Counted from the stretch's first letter, positions 8,311 through 17,570 are shown. The stretch is DNA of 64,000 bases from Woeseiaceae bacterium (GCA_021773115.1 JAJFKS010000006.1:439266-503265); one strand, 5' to 3'. A program made the numbers and translations. The notes: generated by a model from the letters alone, not told the origin.

Positions 8311-8848
8311 TCACGACCTCATCGCCAGGCACGATCGTCCCGGGTACCTCAACCACGCCGACAACGCCACGCGTTAGCTTCGCGGCTTTCGGAAAATCGG
8401 TATCGGAAAGCACGACACCGGACCGTGTTTCATACTTGCTCGCCAGCTGCGCACCCTTGTCCCGGCACGGCGGATTGTACTCAGACACCATCAGGACCGC
8501 GCCGGATGGAAACTCGAGGATACTGCCCATCGGCAATCGCGATAGCTCGTCAACCCCCTGCAGGCAGAGATTGGCCCCTACATCGGCTGCAGACAGCGGT
8601 GCAGACAGATCCATTTTCTCGCTGATTTCGGCAAGCTCTTCGACGGACACGGCCGACCATTGTCTTTCATTGCGGCGCAAGCTTCCTTTGGCTTGTTTAT
8701 CGCCGCCAAAGCAGGTCCGCGAAAACGACTGATGCCGGTCGTCGACGACACCATCGAATTCCACGCGAATCGAACTGCGCTCCTCCTTACCATGCTTTTC
8801 GCCAACGCCAACGTAAACAGATTGAACGCTTGCCTTCAGGGTTTTCAT
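8267..8848 (-). CDS. MOSC-domain protein
   Basis: Starting at ATG 8848 it gives 193 residues. The sequence 'GVGEKHGKEERSSIRVEFDGVVDDRHQ' and the later 'ADVGANLCLQGV', 'LPMGSILEFPSGAVLMVSEYNPPCRDKG' and 'RGVVGVVEVPGTIVPGDEV' make up the MOSC fold, including the conserved Cys ('NPPC') used in sulfur or molybdenum-cofactor chemistry. A longer frame to 8947 exists but would run back into the isomerase-like gene and lacks conservation. It is the last gene of the long leftward operon, one base after the isomerase-like gene. Its reaction is unknown; MOSC proteins such as YiiM reduce N-hydroxylated compounds, which would suit an amine pathway, but that is inference. Confidence 0.8.
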   Translation of the reverse strand: MKTLKASVQSVYVGVGEKHGKEERSSIRVEFDGVVDDRHQSFSRTCFGGDKQAKGSLRRNERQWSAVSVEELAEISEKMDLSAPLSAADVGANLCLQGVDELSRLPMGSILEFPSGAVLMVSEYNPPCRDKGAQLASKYETRSGVVLSDTDFPKAAKLTRGVVGVVEVPGTIVPGDEVVITVYEHPPWLARSS

Positions 8849-8849
8849 T

Positions 8850-9695
8850 TCAGTCCTCGCATTCGAGTTCAGACCAGAGCGTACGCACCCAGTCACGAAT
8901 AGCCAGCGACTCCTGCCAGCGGTCTGACAGTTCATTCTGATTTGCATCAGTCATCGCATACGGTGGCGGTCCGAGTTCGCACAGGAATGCCAATGTCGCA
9001 TCGTCATCATTGCGCATTCGCCATTCGTGTATGCCCTCTTTCCACCAGGCTTTGAATATTTCCACCCATTGCTGGTGTTGTGGGAAACCGATCTGAACTT
9101 GTACCTGCTCCCGATTCGCGATGCGACCCTGGAAGCAGTCGGAACGCTTCAGGACAGCGCTGATGTACGCCTGGTCGCGTGCGGATATCGGTGCACGCAT
9201 TTCACGGTCCACGACAAAGTGCGACAGATCCGCGCACAATCGCATTTCAGGAACGAAATCCATTAGCTGCAACGTGAAATACAGGTCGTTCAACAAGCTA
9301 TCGCGATGCGTTTCAAACAACAACGGCATATTCCGGTCGGCTGCTTCGTCAATCCAGCGCCGCACGCCGGCAACTGCGTCTTCGGGCTTGATGGGCATGA
9401 CACCACTGATGACATTGACGACCGAGGAGTCCAGTTCAACTGCAAAGTCGATGATCGGTGCCAGATCGTCCGTGGAATACGGAAACGCATTGACCATGAC
9501 CTTGAGATCGTGCTGAGCGAATAGATGTGCGTATTCGCGACATTGCGGAATCTCTGCCCGCGAAGGATCGATACAGGCACCATCGAAACCGGCCTCAGCG
9601 ATCATTGCAAACGCATCGCTTTTACGTCGCTCCGGCGCATTCGGATTGCGCAGCTCCATGCCCCAAAGTGATTGATAAATCTCAAGTTTCTGCAC
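8850..9695 (-). CDS. xylose-isomerase-like TIM-barrel protein
   Basis: With a GTG start at 9695, preceded by AGAGG, the product has 281 residues and overlaps the acyl-CoA synthetase stop by 14 bases. The protein reads as a sugar phosphate isomerase/epimerase-type barrel (AP_endonuc_2 fold): 'SDAFAMIAEAGFDGACIDPS' (first strand), 'MVNAFPY', 'ADRNMPLLFETHRDSLLND' (metal-ligand Glu/His strand) and 'MRLCADLSHFVVDRE' (Asp/His ligands). Such barrels isomerise or epimerise sugars, but many in catabolic operons act on other polyols or aldols. A substrate cannot be assigned. It lies between the CoA ligase and MOSC genes of the leftward operon. Confidence 0.75.
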   Translation of the reverse strand: MQKLEIYQSLWGMELRNPNAPERRKSDAFAMIAEAGFDGACIDPSRAEIPQCREYAHLFAQHDLKVMVNAFPYSTDDLAPIIDFAVELDSSVVNVISGVMPIKPEDAVAGVRRWIDEAADRNMPLLFETHRDSLLNDLYFTLQLMDFVPEMRLCADLSHFVVDREMRAPISARDQAYISAVLKRSDCFQGRIANREQVQVQIGFPQHQQWVEIFKAWWKEGIHEWRMRNDDDATLAFLCELGPPPYAMTDANQNELSDRWQESLAIRDWVRTLWSELECED

Positions 9696-11790
9696 TGGCC
9701 TCTGTCCTTCGGTCGCGCCCGACAAGCACTGCATCAACGGCCGTCGCCCCGTTAGCACTGACGATTACCGGATTGACATCAAGCTCGGCAATGACGTCGC
9801 GCAGCGCGTCAACCATAATTGAAAACCGTTCGGCGAAATCGCAGAAACGATCAATACTGACAGCAGGTGCACCGCGCAGCCCGTCCAGTAACGGCCGCAA
9901 TTTCAGGCGGTCAATGCAGCGGCGTGCATGCAGCGCGCTGAACGGCGGCAGTGCGAATTGCACGTCGGCGAGTGTCTCCGCAAGTACGCCACCGAAGCCC
10001 ATAATAACGACCGGTCCGAACTGCGGATCGCGCTTGACACCGAGTATCATTTCGACACCGACATCCGCGACCGCTGAAATTAGTACGTCGTCGCCGAGTC
10101 GCTTGCGCATTAGCGAATACATTTGCAACAAAGTTTGTTCGTCGGCGATACCGACAACCACACCGGCCTGATCTGATTTGTGAATCAGCCCGGGTTTCGC
10201 CGTTTTCAATACCAGCGGATAGCCGCAGGCAACGCCAGCCGCGATGACGGATGCGTCGTCATGGGCTTCTACCGGTGATGAGGTCTGCATGCCGAAATCA
10301 GCGAGCAAGTTGAGTGACTCGAACTCACTCAAGGTCGAGCCCCTCCTCAGGCGACCCTGCCAGCGCTTTTCGGCGGCCTTATCCGCGGCCGGTAAATCGA
10401 CCTGTTCGTGCAACAGGAAATCACGATACGCAAACAACGACTGCGCGCCTTTCAGAAACTGACTAATGCCATCAAGGACTGGATAACCCGCGTGAGTGCT
10501 GGTCACGACCGCCTCGTCGTGGCCGGTGCCCTGTCTTGCAGCGACCAGCAGAACCGGCTTCCCGGAGTCGGCGCGCGCCCGTTGCATGTAGGTCAGATAA
10601 CTTGCGTAGATCTTGCCATAGGGTGCGCGGTCATGGATGACAACGCCGAGCGCGGCACCGGCATCCTGCATCATCAGCGTCAGCGCGCGGGTCATCACTT
10701 TCGGGGCCTCCGGCCCACCGCGACTCCAGGCATCCAGTGGGTTGACGGCTGGCAGCTCCGGGTCCAGTAGCTTCCTGAGCTTGGCGACGGTTTCATTGCT
10801 GAGTTGAGTCAGAGGCGCGCCCGTGTCGTGTGCGAGGTCGACCAGTAATTGACGTTCACCGCCGGAATCGTGCAATGACACCAAGCCGCCGGCACCGACA
10901 GGATGCAATTCCGCGAACATGATGAGCATCGTTGCAAGCTCGTCCTGGTCATGGGCGCGCTGTACGCCGTAGCGATCGAACAAGGCTTCGTAAGTCGTAT
11001 CGTCACCGGCCAGCGCGCCGGAATGTGACACGGTGAGGCGTGCGGCCTCGGCAGTTCGACCGACTTTCAGCACAACGACGGGAATACGACGCTGTGCAGC
11101 TTTCTTAAGCGCCGCCTCGAAACCTGCCGGGTTTCGCGCGGTTTCGAGAAACAAACCAATGACTCTTGTTTCGGGCAGGTCGAGGGCGAAGTCCAGGTAC
11201 TCGTCCATCGTCGTACTGAGTTCATTGCCCGCGGATACTGCAAGATTAATTTGCAGGCGCTCTTCGCAATCGATAATGCCGGACATGCCGGATCCCGAAT
11301 GCGTGATTAGCGTGACGTTGCCCGGTGCGGGGTGATCCGCGCTATCGAAGCCACAGGTCCACACGTGGTCCCGGACGTTGTAGTAACCCATACCATTGGC
11401 GCCACAAACAAGCATGCCCGCCCGCCTGATTTTTTCCTGCACACGCTGTTTGAGCGGCGGCTGTGAATCGTCATCGAGTACCAGCGTCGACTGAATAACG
11501 GCAGCGGGGATCCCGGCAGCGATTGCCTCGTCCAGAACGGCTTCAAGTCTTTGATCACTCACTGCAAACACGACCAGCTCGGGCACTTCCGGCAGCGCCG
11601 CCACGGACGCGTGGCAGACCTGGCCTTCGACTGATTCGTAACGCGGATTGACCGGATAGACACGGCCCTTGTAGCCGCCCTTCTGAAGATTTGCCAGTGC
11701 CCAGTAGCCGATTGTGTCCGCGCGTCTGGATGCGCCGACAACAGCGACCGAGGTCGGGCGTAGCAACGGATCAAGCCGGTGTTTTTTCAC
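9682..11790 (-). CDS. ADP-forming acyl-CoA synthetase (acetate-CoA ligase family)
   Basis: The 702-residue protein has the fused alpha-beta layout of ADP-forming acyl-CoA synthetases. A CoA-binding Rossmann domain covers about residues 8-105 ('SVAVVGASRR'). Two succinyl-CoA-ligase-like domains follow (about 155-460) with the phospho-His loop 'VSHSGALAGDD' (His256). A C-terminal ATP-grasp domain runs from about 480 to 690 ('YPLVLKTAKPGLIHKSDQAGVVVGI', 'VIMGFGGVLAETLADVQFALPP'). It should convert a carboxylic acid, ATP and CoA to acyl-CoA, ADP and phosphate, or the reverse. In this operon it could activate the carbon skeleton left after deamination, feeding the acyl-CoA dehydrogenase of the divergent operon. 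It starts 12 bases after the GcvT-like stop. Confidence 0.88.
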   Translation of the reverse strand: MKKHRLDPLLRPTSVAVVGASRRADTIGYWALANLQKGGYKGRVYPVNPRYESVEGQVCHASVAALPEVPELVVFAVSDQRLEAVLDEAIAAGIPAAVIQSTLVLDDDSQPPLKQRVQEKIRRAGMLVCGANGMGYYNVRDHVWTCGFDSADHPAPGNVTLITHSGSGMSGIIDCEERLQINLAVSAGNELSTTMDEYLDFALDLPETRVIGLFLETARNPAGFEAALKKAAQRRIPVVVLKVGRTAEAARLTVSHSGALAGDDTTYEALFDRYGVQRAHDQDELATMLIMFAELHPVGAGGLVSLHDSGGERQLLVDLAHDTGAPLTQLSNETVAKLRKLLDPELPAVNPLDAWSRGGPEAPKVMTRALTLMMQDAGAALGVVIHDRAPYGKIYASYLTYMQRARADSGKPVLLVAARQGTGHDEAVVTSTHAGYPVLDGISQFLKGAQSLFAYRDFLLHEQVDLPAADKAAEKRWQGRLRRGSTLSEFESLNLLADFGMQTSSPVEAHDDASVIAAGVACGYPLVLKTAKPGLIHKSDQAGVVVGIADEQTLLQMYSLMRKRLGDDVLISAVADVGVEMILGVKRDPQFGPVVIMGFGGVLAETLADVQFALPPFSALHARRCIDRLKLRPLLDGLRGAPAVSIDRFCDFAERFSIMVDALRDVIAELDVNPVIVSANGATAVDAVLVGRDRRTEASAET

Positions 11791-11802
11791 ACTGGCCTCC
11801 GG

Positions 11803-13002
11803 CTAGTAGGGTCCTGGCGGCGTCGCGCCGCGGCGTGGCGGGAACCAGAACGGCTTGTCGACAACCCTCGCCTTCGCCATATGCCGGTTCCAGTGCATCT
11901 CACGTTGATAATAGACCTCTACCCAAAGAGTATCACCGGGCTTGCCTCGCGGTGCGCGGACCGTGCCCAGGGCAATGTTTTGTTTGCAGACCGGCGACCA
12001 TGCCGCCGATGTGACAAAACCAATGGCGGCCTTGTTCGACTTCTCCTGTCCGAATATATAGGAACTGTGCGCGACCTTGTTGCCTTCGATATCCAGCTTT
12101 ACCAGTTGCCAGGTTGAGCCATGGCGCTTTTCTTCGGCGAGTGCGCGACGTCCGTTGAAATTGGGTTTCTTGAAATCGACCAGCCATTCCAGCCCGAGCT
12201 CGAGTGGAGAGCGGGACCGACCCGTGCGCACGGTCTCGTCCGCCGGCAGGAATTCCATGTACGCGGCGAGAAATCCCGCTTCGATTCGCGACAATTCCAG
12301 CGCCGTCGTGCCGATGGCGCGAATGCCGTGTAATTTTCCGGCCTCAAATAATGCATCCCAAAGCGCCTCGGCTTTCGCCGGTTCGATCCACAGTTCATAG
12401 CCCAGATCACCGGTGAAGCCAGTGCGTGAAATCATCAGCTCACGGCCCTGGAAGTCGAAATGCTTAAGGCCGAACGGCTTGAGGTCGGCAAGGCCTTCAA
12501 ATCCCATGTTGTTCAAAGTGCTGAACGACGTCGGTCCCTGCACGGCCAGCGCCGCAACGTCGCCTGTCTCGTGTGTGATCGTGACGTCGAATCCGATCGC
12601 CGCCGCCTGCAACCAGGCAAAGTGGCGTTCCTGCGAACACAGGCGATACTCACCTTCGCGGATATGAAAGATGGTGCCATCGTCAATCACCTGGCCCTGA
12701 TCGTCGCACCAGACCGCATAGGCCACACGTCCGGGTTTGATTTTTGCCATGTCGCGCGTAACAAGCCGGTTCAGGTAGTCGAGTGAATCGGGCCCGGTGA
12801 TCCGGTATTTCGTCATCGGCGTCAGATCGAAGACCGCTGTCGCATTGCGAATGGCGAAGTATTCGGTGTCCGAGCAGTACAGGGAATCCGCGCTGGAATA
12901 GCCTTTCCACTGGTGCCATTCGTTAACAAAATCGAGTTTTTCGAGACGTGAATAAAACGGTGTCTTGAGTCGTCCCTGGTGAACGGGGGCCTGATTACTC
13001 AT
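11803..13002 (-). CDS. GcvT-like aminomethyltransferase / folate-dependent demethylase
   Basis: The ATG at 13002 overlaps the upstream flavoprotein stop as ATGA and gives 399 residues; an upstream extension to 13092 is arginine-rich and not conserved. The protein follows the T-protein fold: 'ATAVFDLTPMTKYRITGPDSLDYLNRL' (about 54-80), 'VWCDDQGQVIDDGTIFHI' with the folate-site Asp pair (Asp107/Asp108), 'RTGFTGDLGYELWI', and a C-terminal barrel 'AAIGFVTSAAWSPVCKQNIALG'. Members move a methyl or methylene group from an amine or sulfonium to tetrahydrofolate (GcvT, dimethylglycine and sarcosine oxidase C-domains, DmdA). Its place after two amine-oxidase-like flavoproteins suggests it captures one-carbon units from an N-methylated substrate. 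Which one is unknown. Confidence 0.87.
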   Translation of the reverse strand: MSNQAPVHQGRLKTPFYSRLEKLDFVNEWHQWKGYSSADSLYCSDTEYFAIRNATAVFDLTPMTKYRITGPDSLDYLNRLVTRDMAKIKPGRVAYAVWCDDQGQVIDDGTIFHIREGEYRLCSQERHFAWLQAAAIGFDVTITHETGDVAALAVQGPTSFSTLNNMGFEGLADLKPFGLKHFDFQGRELMISRTGFTGDLGYELWIEPAKAEALWDALFEAGKLHGIRAIGTTALELSRIEAGFLAAYMEFLPADETVRTGRSRSPLELGLEWLVDFKKPNFNGRRALAEEKRHGSTWQLVKLDIEGNKVAHSSYIFGQEKSNKAAIGFVTSAAWSPVCKQNIALGTVRAPRGKPGDTLWVEVYYQREMHWNRHMAKARVVDKPFWFPPRRGATPPGPY

Positions 13003-14549
13003 GCTGCTTTCTCCCGGCTCAGGATGGTTCTCGCGGCATTGCGACCCGCCGCGCCGCTGACACCACCACCTGGGTGGGTTCCTGCGCCACACAAATACAG
13101 TCCTTCCAGCGGCATACTGTACTGCGCGGCACTGCTAACCGGCCGCACGAACATGAACTGGTCGAGCGTCAACTCAGCGTGATGCCAGTGGCCGCCGCTA
13201 ATATGAAACTCTCGCTCGATATCGACGGGCGTCAGTAGCTCACTTGCCGTAACTCGGCCGCCAATGTCCGGCGCATATTCTGCGATGGTTTCGATGACGA
13301 CTTTTTCGAATGCCGCTTTGGCTTCGTCTGTCCAACCACCGTTCAGATCGTAGGGCGCATACTGGACCACAGCAGACATCACATGCTTGCCGGTTGGTGC
13401 CATCGTTTCGTCGCGGCAACTTGGAAAGGTCATTTCGATGACCGGTTTCGGTGAACTCTCACCGTATTTCGCCGGGTTGAAGGCGCGCTCAACATAGTTT
13501 GCACTCGGCGCTATGACGAGCCGCTCAACGAAGTCCTTTTTAGATAAGCCTGCAAAGTTCGGCAGTCCGTCCAGCGCCAGGTGCAGTTTCGCCGCATTGC
13601 CCTTCGCCCGCAGGTGATGGATTCGGCGCGTGAAACCAGTCTCGACATGCTTGACGCCAATCAGGTCCATGATGGTGCGCTTTGGATCGGCGTTGGAAAT
13701 TACCGTGAAGCTGTCGAAGCGATCGCCAAATTCTGTTTCAACACCCGCTACTCGACCGTTCTCCACGATGATGCGCTTGACCGGTATGCCGGTGCGTATC
13801 GTCGCGCCTTCACTGCGAGCAACATGCGCCAGCTCGTTGCTAACGCTTCCCATGCCGCCAGCCGGGATACCGCACTGACCATGATCTCCCGCCTGCCGGT
13901 ACAGGTAAGTCATGATCGTATTCGGCGATCGCGGACCCAGGTGTGTGCCGAGCACCGCATCAAGGCTGATTGCGCCACGCAGCAATGGATGCTCAAAGCG
14001 TTCCGTTAATTCATCATAGATATTCATACCGATGAGTCGCAGGAATTCGCGCATTTCGTCTTTGCCGAGCATGCGCAGGTCGAGGCCAAGCTGTCCGAGC
14101 GTAACCAGGTCCTTGAGGTCCTTGCTACCAAGACGCGGCGGCGGCTTGTTGAAAAATTTTCGCAACAGATCCGAGAATCGGGACATACGTTTGCGAAACT
14201 CCCGATAATGCGCGGCGTCTTCCCTGTTCACGCCCTCTACCTGTTTATTGTCCAGGCGCAGGTGTTTGCCGCCTTCACCCAATGCAATAGTGGTTAACTC
14301 CGAACTGGCCATGCGCGGTGTCAGTTTCAGTTCTTTGCGAACGGCTGGTTGCAACTGGTAGAGCAGGTGGGCACACGCAGAAACCGAGTAGCCGTCGGCA
14401 AACTCGCGGGTAATCGCAGCGCCGCCGACCTGCTCATTGGCCTCGAGAACCAGGACCCGTTTTCCTGCCCTGGCAAGCAAGGCGGAACACACCAGGCCGT
14501 TGTGGCCGGCGCCAACAATAATCGCGTCGTATTGATCAGTCATCGCCAA
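12999..14549 (-). CDS. PYROXD2-like FAD oxidoreductase (COG1233), copy 2
   Basis: This 516-residue protein has 'DAIIVGAGHNGLVCSALLARAG' (FAD motif at 13-19), 'EANEQVGGAAITREFADGYSVSACAHLLYQL', a central 'GQCGIPAGGMGSVSNELAHVARSEGA', and the C-terminal FAD motif 'GLYLCGAGTHPGGGVSGAAGRNAARTIL'. This is the phytoene-desaturase-like COG1233 group, closest in motif style to PYROXD2. It is a diverged paralogue of the gene just upstream and overlaps that gene's stop by 14 bases. No carotenoid genes are nearby, so carotenoid synthesis is unlikely; an amine or enamine oxidation is more plausible here. Copy pairs may form a heterodimer. The reaction is unknown. Confidence 0.85.
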   Translation of the reverse strand: MAMTDQYDAIIVGAGHNGLVCSALLARAGKRVLVLEANEQVGGAAITREFADGYSVSACAHLLYQLQPAVRKELKLTPRMASSELTTIALGEGGKHLRLDNKQVEGVNREDAAHYREFRKRMSRFSDLLRKFFNKPPPRLGSKDLKDLVTLGQLGLDLRMLGKDEMREFLRLIGMNIYDELTERFEHPLLRGAISLDAVLGTHLGPRSPNTIMTYLYRQAGDHGQCGIPAGGMGSVSNELAHVARSEGATIRTGIPVKRIIVENGRVAGVETEFGDRFDSFTVISNADPKRTIMDLIGVKHVETGFTRRIHHLRAKGNAAKLHLALDGLPNFAGLSKKDFVERLVIAPSANYVERAFNPAKYGESSPKPVIEMTFPSCRDETMAPTGKHVMSAVVQYAPYDLNGGWTDEAKAAFEKVVIETIAEYAPDIGGRVTASELLTPVDIEREFHISGGHWHHAELTLDQFMFVRPVSSAAQYSMPLEGLYLCGAGTHPGGGVSGAAGRNAARTILSREKAA

Positions 14550-16152
14550 AATTCTCCGGTACGGTGTTCGGACGCTTCAGATCACTCAAAATTTCACGTG
14601 CAGCGTTGGCGCCGGGCGCCGCCATAACACCACCCCCGGGATGCGTGCTTGACCCACACATGTACAAACCGCCGATGGGACTGCGGTATTGCGCGTAACC
14701 AGGAATCGGCCGGTTAAACAACAATTGGTCCATCGTCAGCTCGCCGTGAAAAATATTGCCTTCTGTAATGCCGATTTCTGCCTCAATATCCTGTGGCGTA
14801 CGAATTTCCGCGTGCAGAATCAGGTCTTTGAAGTCGGGGCTGTAGTTCGCGATCTGGTTGATCACCGTTTGCCCGAAGGCATCCTTCTCGGCAATGGTCC
14901 AGTCACGACCTTCGATTTTGTGCGGGCAGTACTGCACGAAGCAGCTCATGAAGTGTTTGCCCGGTGGCGCCATGGTCGGATCGGTGAGCGTCGGAATCAG
15001 CATGTCGATATAGGGATCTTCCGACCATCGGCCGTCCTTCCAGTCATCGTACGCACGTTCCATGCGTTCCATCGAATCGATGAAATGCATGTCACTATGG
15101 TACAGCGAGCTGCCTTCGGGCAAGGCCGGAAACGTTGGCAGACCGTCGAGTGCGATATTTACTTTTCCAGACGAGCCGCGAATTTTGAAGTTTTCCACAC
15201 GGTGGTGAAACTCAGACGGCAGATCGCCTTTCGCAATGCAGTCCAAAAACGTGCGCTTCACGTCCATCGCCGATACAACAACGTTCGCGTGAATCTCATC
15301 GCCATTGTCAAGTGCTACGCCGACGGCCTTGCCATTTTTCACAATGATCTGATCGACACCGGCTTCGGTACGCAGCTCGCCTCCGGCTGCCTTGAATGCG
15401 CCGGCAATCGCATTGGAAACCGCACCCATGCCGCCGCGCGCGAATCCCCATGAGCCAACATTGCCATCGACCTCACCCATATAATGATGCAGCAGAACGT
15501 AGGCGGTACCCGGTGAGTGAATGCCGAGTGCGGTGCCGATAATTCCGCTGCCGGACATCGCCGCTTTGATCACATCGGTTTCGAAGTATTCGTCGAGGTA
15601 CTCGGCAACACTCATTGTCCAGAATCGGATCGTGTCGTACATACGATCCTCGCCCATTTCCATGAACTTGCCGCCGATGCGCGCGAGCTCGCGCAGGTCT
15701 TTGGGTTTGAATGAGCTTGGGTCCGGCGCCGTACTGAGCAGGAAATCCCGAATAAAACGGCACTGGCGCATCGTGTCGGCAGAGTAGCGCTTGTAGGCGT
15801 CAGCATCGTGTCGCGAGAAGCGTGCCATTTCACGATAGGCAACTTCTTCGTCGTGGTAGGAACCGTAGTAGTCGCCGTTCTCCATGAACTGCACCGATCC
15901 ACCGTAGGGTGTTATTTGCAGCCCATGTCGATGCAATTCCAGTGCGCGATAGATTTCCGGTCGCAACAGGCTGCAGACGTAGGAGCAGTTTGAATACCAC
16001 CAGTCTTTGTAAAGATTGCGACTGACGGCTGCACCACCGATGTAGTCGTTTTTTTCAACGCAGACAACATCAAGTCCTGCCCTGGCAAGAAAAGCTGCAT
16101 TGGTCAGGCCATTGTGTCCGGCCCCGACGACGATTGCATCGTATGTTTTCAT
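14536..16152 (-). CDS. PYROXD2-like FAD oxidoreductase (COG1233), copy 1
   Basis: This 538-residue protein has 'AIVVGAGHNGLTNAAFLARAGLDVVCVEK' (GAGHNGL at 10-16), 'GGAAVSRNLYKDWWYSNCSYVCSLL', 'GSWGFARGGMGAVSNAIAGAFKAAGGELRTEAG', and the terminal 'GLYMCGSSTHPGGGVMAAPGANAAREIL'. Architecture and motif order match the adjacent 516-residue protein, so this is a tandem paralogue pair. Its ATG overlaps the aminotransferase stop by one base (TAATG). Family members use FAD for hydride removal from C-C or C-N bonds; no characterised homologue sets the substrate. The link to a class III aminotransferase and a GcvT-like protein points to amine catabolism. Confidence 0.85.
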   Translation of the reverse strand: MKTYDAIVVGAGHNGLTNAAFLARAGLDVVCVEKNDYIGGAAVSRNLYKDWWYSNCSYVCSLLRPEIYRALELHRHGLQITPYGGSVQFMENGDYYGSYHDEEVAYREMARFSRHDADAYKRYSADTMRQCRFIRDFLLSTAPDPSSFKPKDLRELARIGGKFMEMGEDRMYDTIRFWTMSVAEYLDEYFETDVIKAAMSGSGIIGTALGIHSPGTAYVLLHHYMGEVDGNVGSWGFARGGMGAVSNAIAGAFKAAGGELRTEAGVDQIIVKNGKAVGVALDNGDEIHANVVVSAMDVKRTFLDCIAKGDLPSEFHHRVENFKIRGSSGKVNIALDGLPTFPALPEGSSLYHSDMHFIDSMERMERAYDDWKDGRWSEDPYIDMLIPTLTDPTMAPPGKHFMSCFVQYCPHKIEGRDWTIAEKDAFGQTVINQIANYSPDFKDLILHAEIRTPQDIEAEIGITEGNIFHGELTMDQLLFNRPIPGYAQYRSPIGGLYMCGSSTHPGGGVMAAPGANAAREILSDLKRPNTVPENFGDD

Positions 16153-17501
16153 TATTGTATTGGGCCTCCGGCGGCGACCTTGTCGGGTGCCTGTTGTTCG
16201 AACTTCGACAGAGTAATGTCCACCGCGCGCTCAAATTTGTCCAGCGTTTCATCCAGACATTCCACATTGTGAGACTCACACAGGAACCAGGGCTCACGCG
16301 AATCGGGCTCGACAAGAATACCCTGTTCATGCAACTCAGGCGCCAGCGCATCGTAGAAGTCATAATCGGATTGCATCCATTCACGGTAATCTGAGGGTGC
16401 GCTCTGCGCGAAAAATAATCCCATCAGGGAAGGATGGCCGGTAAAACAGTGTTCAATTCCGCGATCGTCAAGCAGTCGAGTGATACCAGCCTGTAGCTTC
16501 AGGCCGTACGACTCGATATCAGCAAGTGCGGTCGTTTCATCCAGTATCTCGAGTGTCTTGGCCGCCGCAGCAAGCGATACCGAGTGACCTGTAAATGTTC
16601 CACCGTGCACGACGCCTTCGCCAACCTGTCGCATGATGTCTTCACGTCCGGCAACCACCGAAATCGGATAGCCGTTCGCGATGGCTTTCGCAAAAGTGCA
16701 AATATCGGCCGTTATGCCGAACAATTCCTGTACGCCGCCTTTCGCAACGCGGAAACCGGTTTTCACCTCATCAATGATGAGTAGAACGCCATAGCGATCG
16801 CAAAGTTCTCGTGCATCTATTAAATATTGCGGATCCGCCGAAATTGCGCAGCAATTTCCCATGATCGGCTCGATCAAAAATGCACCGATATCGTTTTTGG
16901 GATTTTTGAACAAATCTTCAAGTGCGTTCGCGTCGTTCATTGGTGCCGTGTGGAACATTCGCTTGGTGATTTTCGGCACGCCGTCGCCGTAGGGCAATAC
17001 GTCAGGATCGCCGTCCGCGGGTTCCCAGTCTTCGATCTCTGAATACCACATCACTTCGCTGAAAACGCCGTGGTAGCCACCTTCCATCACAACGTGTGAA
17101 TCCCTGCCGGTGTAGGCACGCGCGATGCGCAGTGCCGCCATAACGGCTTCTGTCCCGGAATTTGAAAAGCGCACGAGTTCGGCCGCCGGCACCATCTTGC
17201 TGATTCGTGATGCAACTTCGTATTCGAGTTCGGTCGACAAGGCGAACACGCCACCGACATTCATGCCATTGCGTGCTGCTTCGTCTACCCGTTCGTCGCC
17301 GTAGCCCAGAATGACCGGGCCATAGGCAAGCCGATAGTCGATGTATTCGTTATCGTCAATATCCCAGACGCGAGCCCCCTTGCCGCGCCTGATGTAAATA
17401 GTCTTGTCGTCACCCCAATAGCGAAAGTTTGATGAGACACCTAAGGGTAATTTCGTATTGGCTTTCTTGAAGTGTGCGTTGGAACGCGACAGCGAGCGCA
17501 T
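16152..17501 (-). CDS. class III aminotransferase (glutamate-1-semialdehyde aminomutase-like)
   Basis: The ATG at 17501 has GGAGG six bases upstream and gives 449 residues; earlier in-frame TTG (17528) and ATG (17513) codons have no comparable site. The sequence follows class III PLP aminotransferases: 'YIDYRLAYGPVILGYGDERV', 'VRFSNSGTEAVMAALRIARAYTGRD' (PLP phosphate site), 'EGGYHGVFSEV', 'LLIIDEVKTGFRVAKGG' (Asp to the pyridine N), 'TFAKAIANGYPISVVAG' (Schiff-base Lys) and 'HGGTFTGHSVSLAAA'. The group includes GSA aminomutases and omega-amine:pyruvate transaminases. As first gene of an amine-catabolism-like operon it more likely deaminates a terminal amine than makes heme precursor. It is transcribed away from the palindrome at 17532-17551. 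Confidence 0.9.
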   Translation of the reverse strand: MRSLSRSNAHFKKANTKLPLGVSSNFRYWGDDKTIYIRRGKGARVWDIDDNEYIDYRLAYGPVILGYGDERVDEAARNGMNVGGVFALSTELEYEVASRISKMVPAAELVRFSNSGTEAVMAALRIARAYTGRDSHVVMEGGYHGVFSEVMWYSEIEDWEPADGDPDVLPYGDGVPKITKRMFHTAPMNDANALEDLFKNPKNDIGAFLIEPIMGNCCAISADPQYLIDARELCDRYGVLLIIDEVKTGFRVAKGGVQELFGITADICTFAKAIANGYPISVVAGREDIMRQVGEGVVHGGTFTGHSVSLAAAAKTLEILDETTALADIESYGLKLQAGITRLLDDRGIEHCFTGHPSLMGLFFAQSAPSDYREWMQSDYDFYDALAPELHEQGILVEPDSREPWFLCESHNVECLDETLDKFERAVDITLSKFEQQAPDKVAAGGPIQ

Positions 17502-17531
17502 GGGGTCCTCCATTGGTTTTTGACCCAAAAA

Positions 17532-17551
17532 ATGAATGAGTATTCATTCAT
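17532..17551. promoter_or_regulatory. 20-bp perfect palindrome, probable operator of the BetI-like repressor
   Basis: ATGAATGA, spacer GTAT, then TCATTCAT: two perfect 8-base arms. It sits in the roughly 70-base spacer between the aminotransferase ATG (17501) and the divergent BetI-like ATG (17571), where a TetR-type repressor that controls both operons would bind. TATTAT at 17551-17556 may be a -10 element for the rightward operon. That this site is bound by the neighbouring regulator is inference from position and symmetry. Confidence 0.7.
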
Positions 17552-17570
17552 ATTATGGCATGATTCGGGG

